Shown piece by piece: positions 46,000-61,200 of a DNA stretch of 64,000 bases. This stretch comes from Pseudofabraea citricarpa (taxonomy: Eukaryota; Ascomycota; Leotiomycetes; Helotiales; Dermateaceae). The translations under genes were made by a program, and so were the position numbers. The notes beneath the pieces are model-generated. The model searched no databases. It was not told the DNA's origin and worked only from the letters and a program-made list of their open reading frames with translations. The stretch is from positions 1,116,001-1,180,000 of the forward strand of contig JAPWGK010000016.1 of NCBI GenBank assembly GCA_029641185.1, given 5' to 3'. Positions within the stretch are counted from its first letter, which is position 1; each line of letters begins with the position of its first letter.

Positions 46000-48900
46000 A
46001 CGTTAGATAATAATAATAATAATAATAATAATAACTACGTATAATATACGAGCTATTATAACTACTAACACGGCTAATACTAGATTAACCAAAAGTATAA
46101 TAGCTAAAATTAATATTACTAAGGCCGTACGAAATATAATAGACTATTAAATTTTAATTAATTTAAGAAAAAGAGAAGTTTCTAAGAAAATCGGAAAAAT
46201 AAAAGAAAATTTAATAATAACTAGAAATATTATATATACTAAAAGCTAGGGTATTAGTCGAGTAATTATATAAACGAAAAATAAACTAAAATATATATAT
46301 ATTATAAATCTTAAAACTAATATATTTAAGATAATAAATTTAACTAGTTCCTAATTAATTTCGAAGAATTACTTACTTTATACGAGGATTATCCTAATAC
46401 TAAACTTTCTTCTAATAAGAAGATATAATAATTTAACGTATTTATTACTTTTACTAGTAGCTTAAGGATAATAAGTAAGATACTTGTTTAAGTTATAAGA
46501 ATAATAAATAAAAGTAAATACTCTAGTAATACCTAGGTATATTAGACTAAGGTAAAAGAAAAAAAGTTTTCGTACGAATATTTCTTAATCGATTTTATTA
46601 AAGATAATATATAATCTATTAAAATAACCTTAGATAACTAGAAAGTAAATTATTTTCTTATAAGATAAAATATTCTTAGTCCTTAAATAAAGTTAATAGG
46701 GGAGCTAGTTATATACGAAATAAATAATTATATTAATAAGAGTAAATATTTATTAGAGATATTCTAAGATATTATACTAGATATAAGAGTATTAGGGATC
46801 TTAATAATAAGAGAACCCTAGTTTCGAGTATTATAATAATAATACCTAAACTTATAATTATATACGAACGATAAAAATAATATCGTACGCTTTAGGAAGA
46901 GACTCTTAATAATAAAAGAAACTATTAACCTTAAGATACTAATTAAAAATATTATATTTTATATTATATTAGCCTTAATATTATTTTTACTTTATATATA
47001 AGATATAAATAAGATATTCGTACGAATTAATAACCTACGGAATATTCTTATCTAAGGTAAGAAAATTATATCTTTAGTACGAAAATAAAGATATTTATTT
47101 ATATTATTAGATTAACTAAAGGTAATTATATTATATTATCTAATAAAGTCTAAGCTCTGTTAGGTATATTATAGATTTAGATACTCTTTCGTACGAAGAT
47201 TAATAGAGATTCTTAAGAAAGTAAATTAAGATTTTAAGATTTTAATACTTAAGAATCTTATAAAGTTTTATAAGTACTACTAAATTTATTCTAAATTACT
47301 AGGACGATTTAAATTTATTATTAAGGAAGATATAGATTTTAATTACTTAGTAGTAATTAATATTATATATTTAGATAAAAAACTAGTAATATATATAATT
47401 AATAAAATAATATCGTTTAATATAATAAAGTTTCTAAAGAATATAAAAGTAGAAACTATATAAAATATATTTCGTATATTATAGATCGATATATACCTTA
47501 GTTTACTAGATTTCTTTATATACGATACTAGTATAAACCTTATAATATCTAAGTTTCGATAAAATATATTAGTAATAATAATCGAGACTAAGGAAATTCT
47601 TATAAAAGCTTATAATAATATTAGGAAAATAAAAAAATACCACGTATTTTTATAATATATATACGAAATATTTTATATAAAATTAAAAGATAAACGTATT
47701 AATAAGAATATTATTCTTTAAATAACTATAAAAGCTATTAATAATTTTATAAGACCTAATAAACTAATATCTACGTTACTTATTTTTAGTATTTACCTAA
47801 GAATAAGCTAAGATAATACCCTAGTTATATTTATAGCAAAGCGTAAGAAAATAATAAACCTAGTAATATAAGAAGTTAAATGCTTTTACGCCTAATAATT
47901 AATTAAAGAGATATTAGTTATATAAAATAAACCTTATACGAACTTAATAATATTATTACTATTATAATCAGAAGTCCTAATATAAAAAGAGAAACAAGAA
48001 TAAAAAAGATTATATAAGTTAATTAATATTATAAGTAAAACTTATATTATTAATATATCTTATAGCCTAATAAATTTCTATTTAACTATTATAAAATCTT
48101 TTAACTCGAAGTTATAAGACGGCTAATCTAAAGAAATTAATTATAAGGATATAAGGCTTACGTTAAGAGTAAAAAATAACTAGAAGATAAAGTTATAAGT
48201 ACTAGAAGATATTACCTAGACTAAGTAAATCCGTATAATACTTATATAACTAAGATTTATACTAATAATTATACTACTACGAAAATTAATTTATTTCCTT
48301 AATAAAAGAATTTCTTATAATAATAAGAAGTTTAATAAGAATTCTATAGTCTAATTTTTATTTTCTTACGTATAATATTCCTCTAACAAGTTATCTTAGC
48401 TTATACGAAATATAAGTAATATAAGATAAATAATATTATTAGTATATTTAACTTATAAGAAAATCGACGATCTTAAGCTTTTAAGATAACTTTAGGAGTT
48501 AGATATTATTATAATACCCGGGTAATTATTTAAGGAATCTACTAGGAAGAAAGTTAAAAGATTAATTATAAATAATATTTTCGAATTTATTAGATTTAAT
48601 TTATAATAATATAAAGGAAGAATTTTTAACTCCTAGTTAATATACGAAATAAAAGGAAAAGAAATAATAACTTCGTACGAAAAGACTTATTATATTATTT
48701 AAGCTTATAATAATATAAGAAAGTAATTCGTATTAACTTAGTTACTAATAATCTAAAAGATAAGCTAACGCTTACTTGTCGCTCTTATTATTTTACTTAA
48801 TTCGTACGAATATATCTTTTACTACTATAATATTACCTAAGTATATATTTAGTCTATTATAGATTTAGCTTATTAGATTCTTACGTACTTACTAAAAGAG

Positions 48901-49900
48901 ATCTAATACTAATACCTAAAGGGTATAATTATAATAGTAAGAAAGTTATTATATAATATTCCGGAGATAAGTATATATTAGTAGATAATATATTATAAGT
49001 ATTATATTAATTAATTATAGATATAAATATTTATATACGATTTGTATTTACTTATTTCTAACTCTAAAGCTTTTAAAATTATAAGTATATAAACTAATAA
49101 TATATTAATCTTAGGTAATAATACGTTTATTAACTAAGAGGAAAAAAAACTAAAAAAAGTTAACTTCTTAGTAAAACTATTAGAAATACTTACGTACGAA
49201 ATATCTCTAATATTTAATAGGTATATCCTCTAATAAAATCGTAATAATTTCTTATTATTACTCTAAAAAAAATAAGATAAAAAGATATAACTTATTAACC
49301 TAGATTTACCTTCTAGTTAAGAGGATTACTAATAGTAGCGTACCTAAGATATATACGTAGCAAGTATTTATTAACCTAAAGTTATTTTCGATCTTTCTAT
49401 TATTACTTAATACTAGAAGCTAATTCTTATAGAAATTATAAAGTTAAACGCTCGTTTAAAGTAATAAATAAGTAACTTAGATCGAGGGATTTATTATATT
49501 TCTCTCGACTTATCTTATACAAAGTTATTCGTATTTATAGATAAATTATTTATAAATAATAAGAACCTAAGTTTTTAACTTAGGTTTATTATTTTACTAG
49601 TAACCGAATCCCGAATAATAACAAAATAAGATTTGATAACTCTTTTATTTACGTACGAATTAAATAGATTTACTCTTAGAGGAAATATAATTTACTAGAG
49701 TAATATAAAAAGTAAGAGAGTTATAAGAAGTATATTTATATTAGAAATCTATAGTATAATAGTAAGAGTTAATATTATTATTATTATTAGTAATATAATT
49801 AATAAAATAATATTATAATTAAACCTCTTACTAAGACTTATAATTATATATACTAATTCGTACTTATTATACGAATATCTTATAAAGCTTAGAACTACTA
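46000..49900 (+). pseudogene. Decayed Copia gag-pol
   Basis: Reading across many stops, I can see a zinc-knuckle-like region near 46040-46090, a pre-integrase/integrase segment at about 47000-47560 (motifs like RRFG.PSV.RL and K.CK.C reduced to Tyr-rich forms), and reverse transcriptase at about 48770-49150, where LYGIPEAG and VGMQTDDTLIL are recognisable with RIP-type substitutions. The order integrase before reverse transcriptase defines Copia. Stops are mostly TAA/TAG derived from CAA, CAG and TGG codons, as RIP produces. Confidence 0.75.
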
Positions 49901-51902
49901 AGAAGAAACGCCTAATAATTAATATTATAATATTACGTTAATTATATAAGAGAAAAAAGCTTATAAAAGTTCGTTAGATAAATAAACTTAATAATTTAGC
50001 TAATATTATAATAAAAAAGAAAGCTAATAATACTCTTAAAAAATTCCTTAATAATAATAAGATTTTCGTACGAATCGATAAGTAAATTAAAAAAAAAGAA
50101 AAATAACTAGAGGATAAGAATTTTTATATATTATTACGTTAATTTTATTTTTAGAATTTATTTTCGTTTATATTTTTAGTTACTTATTTAAATATTTATT
50201 TATTTAAAATTAGGAAAAATAAATAGATATTATTTTTCGTACGAAAATAAAAAGCTAGGTAAAAGGAAAAGAACTAAGGTAGAATAATACTAGTATTAGT
50301 CTTATTATTACTTCTATTATTACTACTAGTACTATTATAAGAATTACCTAAAATATAACTAGGATTACTATTATTACTATTATTACTAGAACCGCTAGAT
50401 CGACGATTAATATTATTATTATTCTTTAAACTAGTCTAAGTATCTATAAAGTTAATAGAATTCCTAATACTAAAGCGTATACGAACCGAGCTATAAGAAG
50501 AATTATTTTCTTTAGTAGTTAACCGAGTAAAAATAATATAATAAGCCTCCTAATATAATTATTATTAGGTAGCTATAGCTTTTATTTATTTAATAATATT
50601 ATAAGAAGTAAAACTAAAGTATCTATAAGTACTAGAACGATATCTACTAGAGAGATCTTAATAAGAAATATCGTATAAATTTATCGTAGCTCGTAAACCT
50701 AATAAGAAAGAAACTATTACCTAAAGTTAGTTAATTATATAATATAAAAGAATTATTTATAAAATAGACTTATAATACTTGCTACGATAACTAGATTAAC
50801 TTACTAGATATCTTTTATATATTTTATTATTAATCTTAAGTCCGTATATATAATAAGATAAGAAGTAAGGCTTATAGTAATTACTAGGAATATATATAAT
50901 ATATTACTAATCTCTCTATAAATAATCTACTTTTTCTAAAGATTAAACTAGAAAACTAAGGATATATTAAAGATAAATTTAATCGACGTATATACTAAGT
51001 AGATTATATCTTCTAGGTATAATAAGGATAATAGCTTCGTACGATTATCCTTAGAGCTAATATTACTAAAAGAAATAGTTAGATTTAGCTAAATAATAAA
51101 TAATAGTAGTATAATAAACGATAAATAGCTAAGAGTACTAGGAATAAACTTATATTACTTTTCTATTACGTATATCAAATATACGATCTTACGCTTCTAG
51201 AATAAAGTTATTAAAGTTATCGCGATTAATTATATTAAGAAGATTATAATTCTCTTTATAGTTAGATATTATATTTTCTATAAGACTAAGTTAGTAACCT
51301 AAAATACGCTAAAGGTAAGGATATATAATATAAAAGTAATATATATAAAGTTAAAAAGAGAGAAAAAAAAGAAGAAAGATAGATAATTAATTATAAATAT
51401 AAAGAAAAAAGAAGTAAAATTTAGTTATTAATAGGAAAGAAAGAAGAAAGTTAAGTAAAAAATTCCTAGGTATTTATAATCGTAGGAAAGCTAGGTAACT
51501 ACTTAAGTAATAATTTACTTAGTACGAAGTAATTTACTTAACTTCTAAGGTAATTTATAACTACTAAATATTAATTTATATAATTATTAACTTTATTTAT
51601 TAAAAGATAAAGTTAATAGTTTACCCGAGCCGGAATTATTTTCTAGAACCCTAGTACGTAGCTTACTAATATTATACGATATTTTTCTTATATTTATTTA
51701 GCAGATTATTTCCTTATATTAAGTATTTTCTTATTTATATTTTTTATATTCGTAAGTTTAGCGTTTATAAGTATTTATTTTTAGTTTCTTAGTTACTTAT
51801 ATTTTCTTAGTAGTAATTATCTACGATATTATACTTATATAATATTACTTTATATAAAATACGATTTAATTTAATATTCCTTAAAAAAGAAAAAGTTACT
51901 AG

Positions 51903-52111
51903 TATTAGAAGAATTATATATTTTCTACTTATATCTCTTAAGTTATAAGTATTCGGTTAAGTCTTAGTATTTCGTATAAATAATATATTATATATAAGTT
52001 AATATATTCGTAGATAAATTAACTAATTAATTAACTAAGTATTAATATATATTTGTAATTATATATATATTATTTATATATATATATAACTATAAGATAG
52101 TTATACTAATA
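51903..52111 (+). repeat. 3' LTR of the Copia element
   Basis: Second 209-bp copy, followed directly by the target duplication GTTTA at 52112-52116. It carries more C-to-T changes than the 5' LTR. Confidence 0.92.
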
Positions 52112-52116
52112 GTTTA

Positions 52117-55100
52117 TCTAGATATCTAGAGTAAAAATCTTTTAGGATTTCTTATATATTTTTAAAATTTTCTACTAGATATTACTCTAGATCTAGTAGT
52201 TATTATATTTACTTAACTTTATAGAAAACTTTTCTTTTAATTATTTTTATATTTTTAATATCTTTTACTTCTTATTTATTATTTCCTTTTACGTTAATTA
52301 GGAGAGATTTAGTTTCTTTTTATTTAGGTAAAAGATCGTCTAGGTTTTTACGTAATAAGTTAAAGTAAAATACTAGATAAATCTTAAGTCCTAGTAGTAA
52401 TTTTATTTTATAAGAGCTTAGTCTAATTTTCTTCTTAATCTTATAAGATCTTTTATTCTTATATTTTAGTTTTCGTAAAAGTCTTTATATTCGGATATTT
52501 TTTATTAAGATATAAATTTTATCTCCTAGTTTATAACTTAGCGTAAGCGATTATTTCTTATTTACGTATTTCTTTATCTTATTTTAGAATTAAGTTATTT
52601 TCTCGCGTATAAATTTCTAAGTATCTTTTATTCTTTTTACGAATTTTATTACTTATCTTTCGTTTAGTTTAGTTTTTATAGGTTACGTTTAATCGATCTT
52701 AGTATTTTCTTAGTCGAAATTTATTCTTAGTTTATATCTTTTATTTATAAAAAATAATATAACTTTTATACTTATAAATTAATATTTATTTCCTATAAAT
52801 TCTATTATTAGTAAGGTTTAACTCTAGTTATCTTATAAGTAGTTAATATAAGCTCTTAGGTAATATTTTATTTTCGTATTTATTCTTTTTATTTAGTTAT
52901 TTATCTCTAGGTATATTATTATAAATAATTAAATATTAATTCCTAATATCTTATAAAACTTTTTTTATATCTTACTTATAAATTAAGAACCTTTATTAGA
53001 GATATAAGTTATAAGTAATTTATAATATTTTTATATATTTTTTAGGAATAATTTAGTAGTTTCTTTTACGCTTATTCTTTTATCTTCGTATTTATAAAAA
53101 ATATAATATTTTTCCTTTAATAATTTATAGATTATAACTAAGATAATATTAAATCTATTACTTTCTAGAAGTCTAGTTATAAAGTCTATAAATATATAAC
53201 TCTAAGGTTTATCTAGTATTAATAGTAACTCTAGGTATCCTTAGTAAATAATATTATTTAGTTTAAACTTTCTATAAATATAATAGTTTCTAATATATCG
53301 ATTAAGATTTTTATTTATATTCTTCTAAATATAATTATCTTATAAAAGGATTAATATTCTTTCTTAGCTAAAATATCTAATTATAAGCTTTTTATATATT
53401 TTCTAAATTAATTTTATTTTATAAGCTTTTAGAACTTAAACTTAGTTCTTATAAAATAAGATATTATCTTAATCTTTATAATATAACTTAAGAATATCTT
53501 TTATTAGTTTATTATCTCTTAAAGCCTTAAGAGTTTCTTAGTAGAACTAATTATTCTTTTATCTCTCCTAGATATACTTAGGAATCGTTTATTTTACTCT
53601 TATAGCTTAAATATATAAGTTAAATACTTCTAGAGTTTTCTTTCTATTAATTTTACTTTTAAGAAGAATAATTTATATTTATTCTTTTTATTAATCGTTT
53701 AACTTATCTTATAATTTATCTTAAGATCTTTTAGTTAAAATATTTATTTTCTTGTTTTATTTTCTTAGTTTATAAACGATCTAGAAATTAAATTCTAATA
53801 AGAATTTTATTTATTTAGCTTATCTTCTTATTAATTTCTTAGTAATTATAAAATATTCTAGAGTCTTATAATCTAAGAATACTTATATAAGTAAGTTTAT
53901 TCCTTAAAGTTTAGGTTTTTATTTCTTAAAATATTTAATTATTACTAAGAGTTTTTTATCGTAGATTTTATAATTATACTTAGCTAATAGGAGTCTTCTA
54001 GAAAAGAATATTATAGGATATAAAAATTTATCCTCCTTATATTAAGATAATACTCTTATATTAATATAATTAGATAAATTATATTTTATAATATATTATT
54101 TATTTTTATTAAAATATATAAGTATTAGTACTAAGATAATTATCTTTTTTAGTTCTTTAAAAGTATTCTAATATTTATTATTCTAATTAAAGCCTTTTAT
54201 TTTTTTTTTTTTCTTACTTAAGTTATTAATTAGAGAAAGTATTTTAGAGTAATTTTTAATAAATCTTTTATAAAAGTTTATAAATCTAATAAAACTTTAT
54301 ATATCTCTTAAGTTCTTAGGTATTTCTTATTCTTAAATATCTTTAATCTTATTAGAGTTTATTCTAATTCCTTTTATACTAATAATTAGTCCTAAGAACT
54401 TAATCTCGTCTTAGTAGAAAGTATATTTCTTAATATTTACTTAAAGTCTTATCTCTTATAATTTAATTAAAACTTTTCTAATATATTTTATATATTTTTC
54501 TTTAGTTTTGTTTATATAAATATAAATATTATTAATATAAGATAAAATAAAATTATTAGAATATTCCTAGAGTATCTTATTTATAAAGTTCTAAAATATT
54601 AAAGGTTTATTAGTTAATCTAAAAGGAAATATCTTATATTTATACGAGTTTTATCTAATATAAAAAGTAATAAGCTTTTTATCTTTTTTAGTTTAAAATC
54701 TAATTCTATTAAAAGTATATCTAATATCTAGCTTTAATAAGAACTTAGTTTTTCTTATTTTTACTAGAGTTTTATCTATTAAAAGTAAGAAATATTTATT
54801 CTTTTTTATAATTATATTTAGCTTTTTATAATTAATATAAAATCTTAATCTTCTTCTAGGCTTTCGTATAAAAAGAATTAATAATAAATAAAATATTTTA
54901 CTTATATTAATAAAACCTTTTGCTAATTATTCTTTTATATAAGCTCTAATAAGTTTAAGTTTCTCTTAAGATATCTTATATAAAAGAATATATCTAAGAT
55001 TTATTTCTCTTATAAGTTTAATATAATAATCGTAGCTCTTATATAATAGTAACTAGTTTATAGCTTTCTTTAAGAATACTTTAATTAAGTCTTATAATTC

Positions 55101-57659
55101 CTTTAGGAGATATTTCTTAATATCGATTTCTCTTTTAGTATTTTTTTACTATTATTTAATAATATTCTTTAGAGAGATAATAAATATTATTATTTTTTTT
55201 TATTTTATCTTTCTTCTAAATCTAAGAGTACTAATATATAAAAGTTTTTATTTTAGTAGATTTATTTTTTCTTACTTAGTCTTTTATTTTATTTCTTTAA
55301 TTTTTTATATAATCTTTTCTTTTATACGTTTAAGTTTTAACTCTTTTTTACGCTTATTTTTTCTTTCTTTAGAACTTCTAGGGATTTCTTCTTTAATTAG
55401 TTATTTTAAGTCTTTAGGGATTCCTAGAAAGATTAAAGATATATTAGGAAATTCTTTTATTTTATCTTTTTTTAAGATTTTAGTAATCTTAATTATTTTT
55501 TTATAGATATATAAATCTTTTTTCTTATTTATATAAGAAGAAATAAGGCTTAGTATTTAAATTTTTAGTAGTTCCTTAGAGTCTTTTATACTAAATATAA
55601 CTTTATTTTTTATTATATCTAATAATATATTTCGTAAAAATATTTATATTTTTCTAAGTATAATATTATATTCTCTAAGTTTTATAACCTAGAAGAAACT
55701 TAGTAGTTTTTATTTCTAACTAACTTTAAAGCTAACTAGAATTTTATATTTAATAGAAGATATTTATCTACTATTAAATCTAATAAAAGGTTTTAGATAT
55801 TATAGTTTTATTAGTCTAATTTATTTAATTTAAGATATTTATTATATAAAAGATTCGTTTATAAAATTTCTACTAAGGTATCTAATATTAATTAATATAA
55901 AAGAGAGTATTTTTATTTTTTTTATCTTATATTATAATATAAAAGGATTATTGTTTTTTAATCCTAAAGATAATCTAATAATATTAATTTTTAAAGGAAT
56001 CTTTTCTTTTATATCTTAAGATATAATTTCCCTTAAGGCTTCTTATTTTCTAACTTAGTAGTCTTTTTTAAGGATTCTATTATAATAATCTTAGTAGTCT
56101 TTTTATATAAATAATTCTTAGCTTTATATTCTTACTTATAATAATAAAAGTAAATTCTTTCTTTTAATAATTTTTATTTCTTTTTCTTAGAGAATCTTAG
56201 TTTAATTATCTTAGGAGTAAAATTAGTTAATTTTTCTTTATTAGTAGGTTTACCTAAAATAAAAGATCTCTTAAATATAATTATTATAAATTAAGTTAAT
56301 TTCTTTTAGATCTTCTTATTTCCTTAAACCTTTTAATCGATTTTCTTATATCTTATAATTATATTCTTATAATCGGGTTTATCTAAGAATATAACTCTAA
56401 AGTCTTAAAGTTTTTTATTTACTTTTATATTAAGTTTATTAAGTCGAGATCGTTTATTTTATCTAAGTTCTCTTATAAGTTTATTAAATTTAGTAAAAAA
56501 AGTTAAAAAGAGATTATTATTCTAGTAAAATTTCTTAACTTCTAAGAGAATAATTTCTCTTTTATCTAGGTTATTATAAACGAGTTTAAGTTTATATAAA
56601 ATTTTATTTATAATATTAAATTTATTTAAAGAAAATTAATATAATCTAGTTTAAATATAATTAATTATATCTCTAGATATTTTATTACTTATATAACTAA
56701 TACGATTAGTTTCGCTTATAAAATAATCTTAGTTAACCTTAAGCTTATTTTTAATTATATACTTTTAGTCCTTAAATTTCTTATAAGTTCCTAAAAAGAA
56801 AATAAATAAATCTAAGAGCTTATTACTTTTATACGATCGGTTTTTATCTTCTTATATATTCTCTTAAGTATTTAAGGTTATACTTTAATTTCTTATTAAC
56901 CGAATAATTTATTTTTTATCCTTAAGTATTTCTTAGATATATTAAATATTATAAGTATTTACGCTTATTATTTTATCTAACTAGTTATTTCTATTAATTA
57001 ATCTAGTATTCTTTTATTCTAACTTTATAATCTATTATTCTCTTACTATTAATTATTTAATTAAGTTACTTATAATATTATAAACTTCTTATATAAGTTA
57101 GTCGTATTTTTATCTAATAAGCTTATATTCTTTATAGAATTTATTAAGTAATTAGAAAAGCGTTCGCGTTTTTTTTATCTTATTAAAATAATTTCTTTTA
57201 TACTTTTAATTTCCTAGAGCTTTTTTACGTTTTTATTTTCTTTTATTATAAGTATTAAAAGTTAAAGGCGCGTATATCCTAAGATAATACGTTTAATCTT
57301 TCTAGGTTATCTAATTATTCTTATAAGTATTTCTATAAGTTTTTTTCTAGTTTTAATTAATATAAAAGTAAATATTTTATTATCTGATTTTTCTTTCTTA
57401 TTATTTTCCTTAATTATAAGTCGAAGGTTTATTTATACTTCTAAGTATTAAAGGTTTCGGTTCTAGGGTTTATATTTTAGTATTTTTAATATAATTTATT
57501 CTTATTCTCTTATTATAACTAGCAAGTATCTAATACGATAATATATTATTATATATATTCTAGGTTCTAGGGTTTCTAGTTTATTATATATTATTGCGAC
57601 TTTAGTAAATCTAAGGATCTAGGTTTTTATATAATAAAGTATAAAAGTTTTATAAGTTT
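52117..57659 (-). pseudogene. Decayed Gypsy gag-pol, reverse copy
   Basis: This is the reverse complement of most of 58067-63495. Positions sum to about 115,598 in the outer part and 115,721 near the centre, so one net indel of about 123 bp separates the copies. The reverse transcriptase core maps to about 54808-54848 and the YIDD-type active site to about 54518-54550 on the minus strand. Stops fill every frame. Confidence 0.8.
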
Positions 57660-58005
57660 TATTATAATTCTTATATAAGTTACTCGAGATATATATTATA
57701 TATTTATTTCTCTTATATATATTTTATTTACCTTATATTATAACTTATTAACCCGAATTATATAACTAGAAATTTACTAAGTAAAATAAATTATATATAA
57801 TTTATCTTATATATTTACTTACCTAAGAATACGTATAATAGAGAATACTTAGAGAATAAATACTAGCGTAATAGGAAGAACTACTTATAACTAGTTTCTT
57901 ATACTTTCTTTTTTTTTTTTCTTTTTTTCTTCTTATACTTAGATCTTTTATTATTAATTAGTTATATTAATCTCTTATTTATTTTATATTTTATATACTA
58001 TAATA
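57660..58005 (+). repeat. 5' LTR of the forward Gypsy element
   Basis: 346 bp. It starts TATTATAATTC where the other LTR has TATTACGGTTC; the differences are exactly RIP-type transitions. It ends in ATAATA. Confidence 0.9.
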
Positions 58006-58249
58006 TTATCTAAGTATTATTCTTTTACTTTTATCCTAATAAGAATAATAAAAATATATACGAACTTATAAAACTTTTATATTTTATTATATAAAAACCT
58101 AGATCCCTAGATTTACTAAAGTCGCGATAATATATAATAAACTAGAAACCCTAGAACCTAAAATATACGTAATAATATATTATTACGCTAGATACTTATT
58201 AATTATAATAAAAAAACGAGAATAAATTATATTAGAAATACTAGAATAT

Positions 58250-61200
58250 AAACTCTAGAATCGAAACCTTTAATACTTAGAAGTATAAATAAACCTTCGA
58301 CTTATAATTAAAAAAGATAATAAGAAGAAAAAATTAAATAATAAGGTATTTACTTTTATATTAATTAAAACTAGAAAGAAACTTATAAAAATACTTATAA
58401 GAATAATTAGATAACCTAGAAAGATTAAATATATTATCTCTAGATATATATATCCTTAATCTTTAATACTTATAATAAAAGAGAATAAAAACGCGACTAA
58501 CTCGTATAAGAAATCTATAATATTATAGGTAACTTAATTAAGTAGTTAATAGTAAGAGAATAATAAATTATAAAGTTAAAATAAAAGAATACTAGATTAA
58601 TTAATAGAAATAATTAGTTAGATAAAATAATAAGCGCGAATACTTATAATATTTGATATATCTAGGAAATACTTAAGGATAAGAAATAAATTATTCGGCT
58701 AATAAGAAATTAGAGTATAATCTCGAACGCTTAGGAGAATATATAAGAAGATAGAAACCGATCGTATAAGAGTAATAAGCTTTTAGATTTATTTATTTTC
58801 TTTTTAGGAACTTATAAGAAATTTAAGGATTAAAAGTATACGATCGAGAATAAGCTTAAGGTTAACTAAGATTATTTTATAAGCGAAATTAATCGTATTA
58901 GTTATATAAGTAGTAGAATATCTAGAGATATAATTAATTATATTTAAACTAGATTATACTAATTTTCTCTAAATAAATTTAATATTATAGATAAAATCTT
59001 ATATAAACTTAAACTTATCTATAATAACCTAGATAAAAGAGAAATTATTTTCTTAGAAGTTAAGAAACTTTATTAGAATAATAATCTTTTCTTAACTTTT
59101 TTTGCTAAATTTAATAGACTTATAAGAGAACTTAGATAAAATAAACGATCTCGACTTAATAAACTTAATATAAAAGTAAACAAAAAACTTTAAGACTTTA
59201 GAGTTATACTCCTAGATAAACCTAATTATAAGAGTATAATCGTAAGATATAAGAGAATCGATTAAAAGATTTAAGGAAATAAAGAGATTTAGAAGAAATT
59301 AGCTTGATTTATAATAATTATATCTAAGGAATCTTTTACTTTAGATAAATTTATCGATAAAAAAAAATTAACTAATTTTACTCCTAAGATAACTAAACTA
59401 AGATTCTCTAAGGAAAAGAAATAAAAATTATTAAAGAAAAAAGCTTACTTTTATTATTATAAGCAAAAATATAAAGCTAAGGATTACTTATATAGAAAAG
59501 CTACTAAGATTATTATAATAGAATCCTTAAAGAAAACTATTAAATCGGAAAATAAGAAGTCTTAAGAGAAATCGTATCTTAAGATATAAAAGAAAAAATT
59601 CTCCTAAAAATTAATATTATTAGATTATCTTTAGGATTAAAAAATAATATTTCTTTTATATTATAATATAAGATAAGAAAAATAAAAATATTCTCTTTTA
59701 TACTAATTAATATTAGATACCTTAGTAGAAATTTTATAAACGAATCTTTTACGTAATAAATATCTTAAATTAAATAAATTAGACTAATAAAATTATAATA
59801 TCTAAAATCTTTTATTAGATTTAATAGCAGATAAATATCTTCTATTAAATATAAAATCTTAGTTAACTTTAAAGTTAATTAGAAATAAAAACCGCTAAGT
59901 TTCTTTTAGATTATTAAACTCGGAAGATATAATATTATACTTAGAAAAATATAAATATCTCTATAAAATATATTACTAGATATAATAAAAAATAAAATTA
60001 TATTTAGTATAAAAGACTCTAAGGAACTACTAAAAATTTAAATATTAAGTTTTATTTCTTCTTATATAAATAAGAAAGAAGATTTATATATTTATAAAAA
60101 AATAATTAAAATTACTAAGATTTTAAAAAAAAATAAAATAAAAGAATTTCCTAATACGCTTTTAATTTCTCTAAGAATCCCTAAAAACTTAAAATAATTA
60201 ATTAAGGAAAAAATCCTTAGAAGCTTTAAAGAAAAAAAAAATAAACGTAAAAAAAAGTTAAAACTTAAACGTATAAAAGAAAAAGCTATATAGAAATTTA
60301 AAAAAATAAGATAAAAGACTAAGTAAGAAAAAGTAAATCTACTAAAATAAAAACCTTTATATATTAGTACTCTTAGATTTAGAAGAAAGATAAAATAAAA
60401 AAGAATAATAATATTTATTATTTCTCTAAAGAATATTATTAAATAATAGTAAAGAAATATTAAAAGAAAAGTCGACGTTAAGAAATATCTCCTAAAGGAA
60501 TTATAAGACTTAATCGAGGTATTCTTAAAGAAAGTTATAAACTAGTTACTATTATATAAAAGCTACGATTATTATATTAAACTTATAGGAGAAATAAATC
60601 TCGAATATATTCTTTTATATAAGATATCTTAAGAGAAACTTAAACTTATTAGAGCTTATATTAAAGAATAATTAGCAAAAGATTTTATTAATATAAATAA
60701 GATATCTTACTTATTATTAATTCTTTTTATACGAAAGCCTAGAAGAAAATTAAGATTTTATATTAATTATAGAAAGCTAAATATAATTATAAAAAAGAAT
60801 AAATATCTTTTACCTTTAATAAATAAGACTCTAATAAAAATAAAAAAAGCTAAGTTCTTATTAAAGTTAAATATTAGATACGCTTTTAATAAAATTAGAT
60901 TCTAAACTAAAAAAGATAAAAAGTTTATTATTTTTTATACTAGATAAAACTTATATAAATATAAGATATTTCCTTTTAGATTAATTAATAAGCTTTTAAC
61001 GTTTTAGAACTTTATAAATAAGATATTCTAGGAATATTCTAATAATTTTATTTTATCTTATATTAATAATATTTATATTTATACTAATAAAACTAGAGAA
61101 AAATATATAAAATATATTAGGAAAATCTTAATTAAACTATAAGAGATAAAACTTTAAGTAGATATTAAGAAATATATCTTCTACTAAGACGAGATTAAAT

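Larger units (their letters stand above)
44193..52111 (+). mobile_element. Ty1/Copia retrotransposon inserted in the reverse Gypsy element
   Basis: The 7,919-bp element is bounded by 209-bp direct LTRs and a perfect 5-bp target duplication, GTTTA (44188-44192 and 52112-52116). The flanks join to sequence that is continuous in the forward Gypsy copy, proving insertion into Gypsy DNA. Coding relics in plus orientation follow the Copia order: gag zinc knuckle, integrase, then reverse transcriptase. About 1.8 kb between the pol relic and the 3' LTR is unexplained. Confidence 0.92.
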
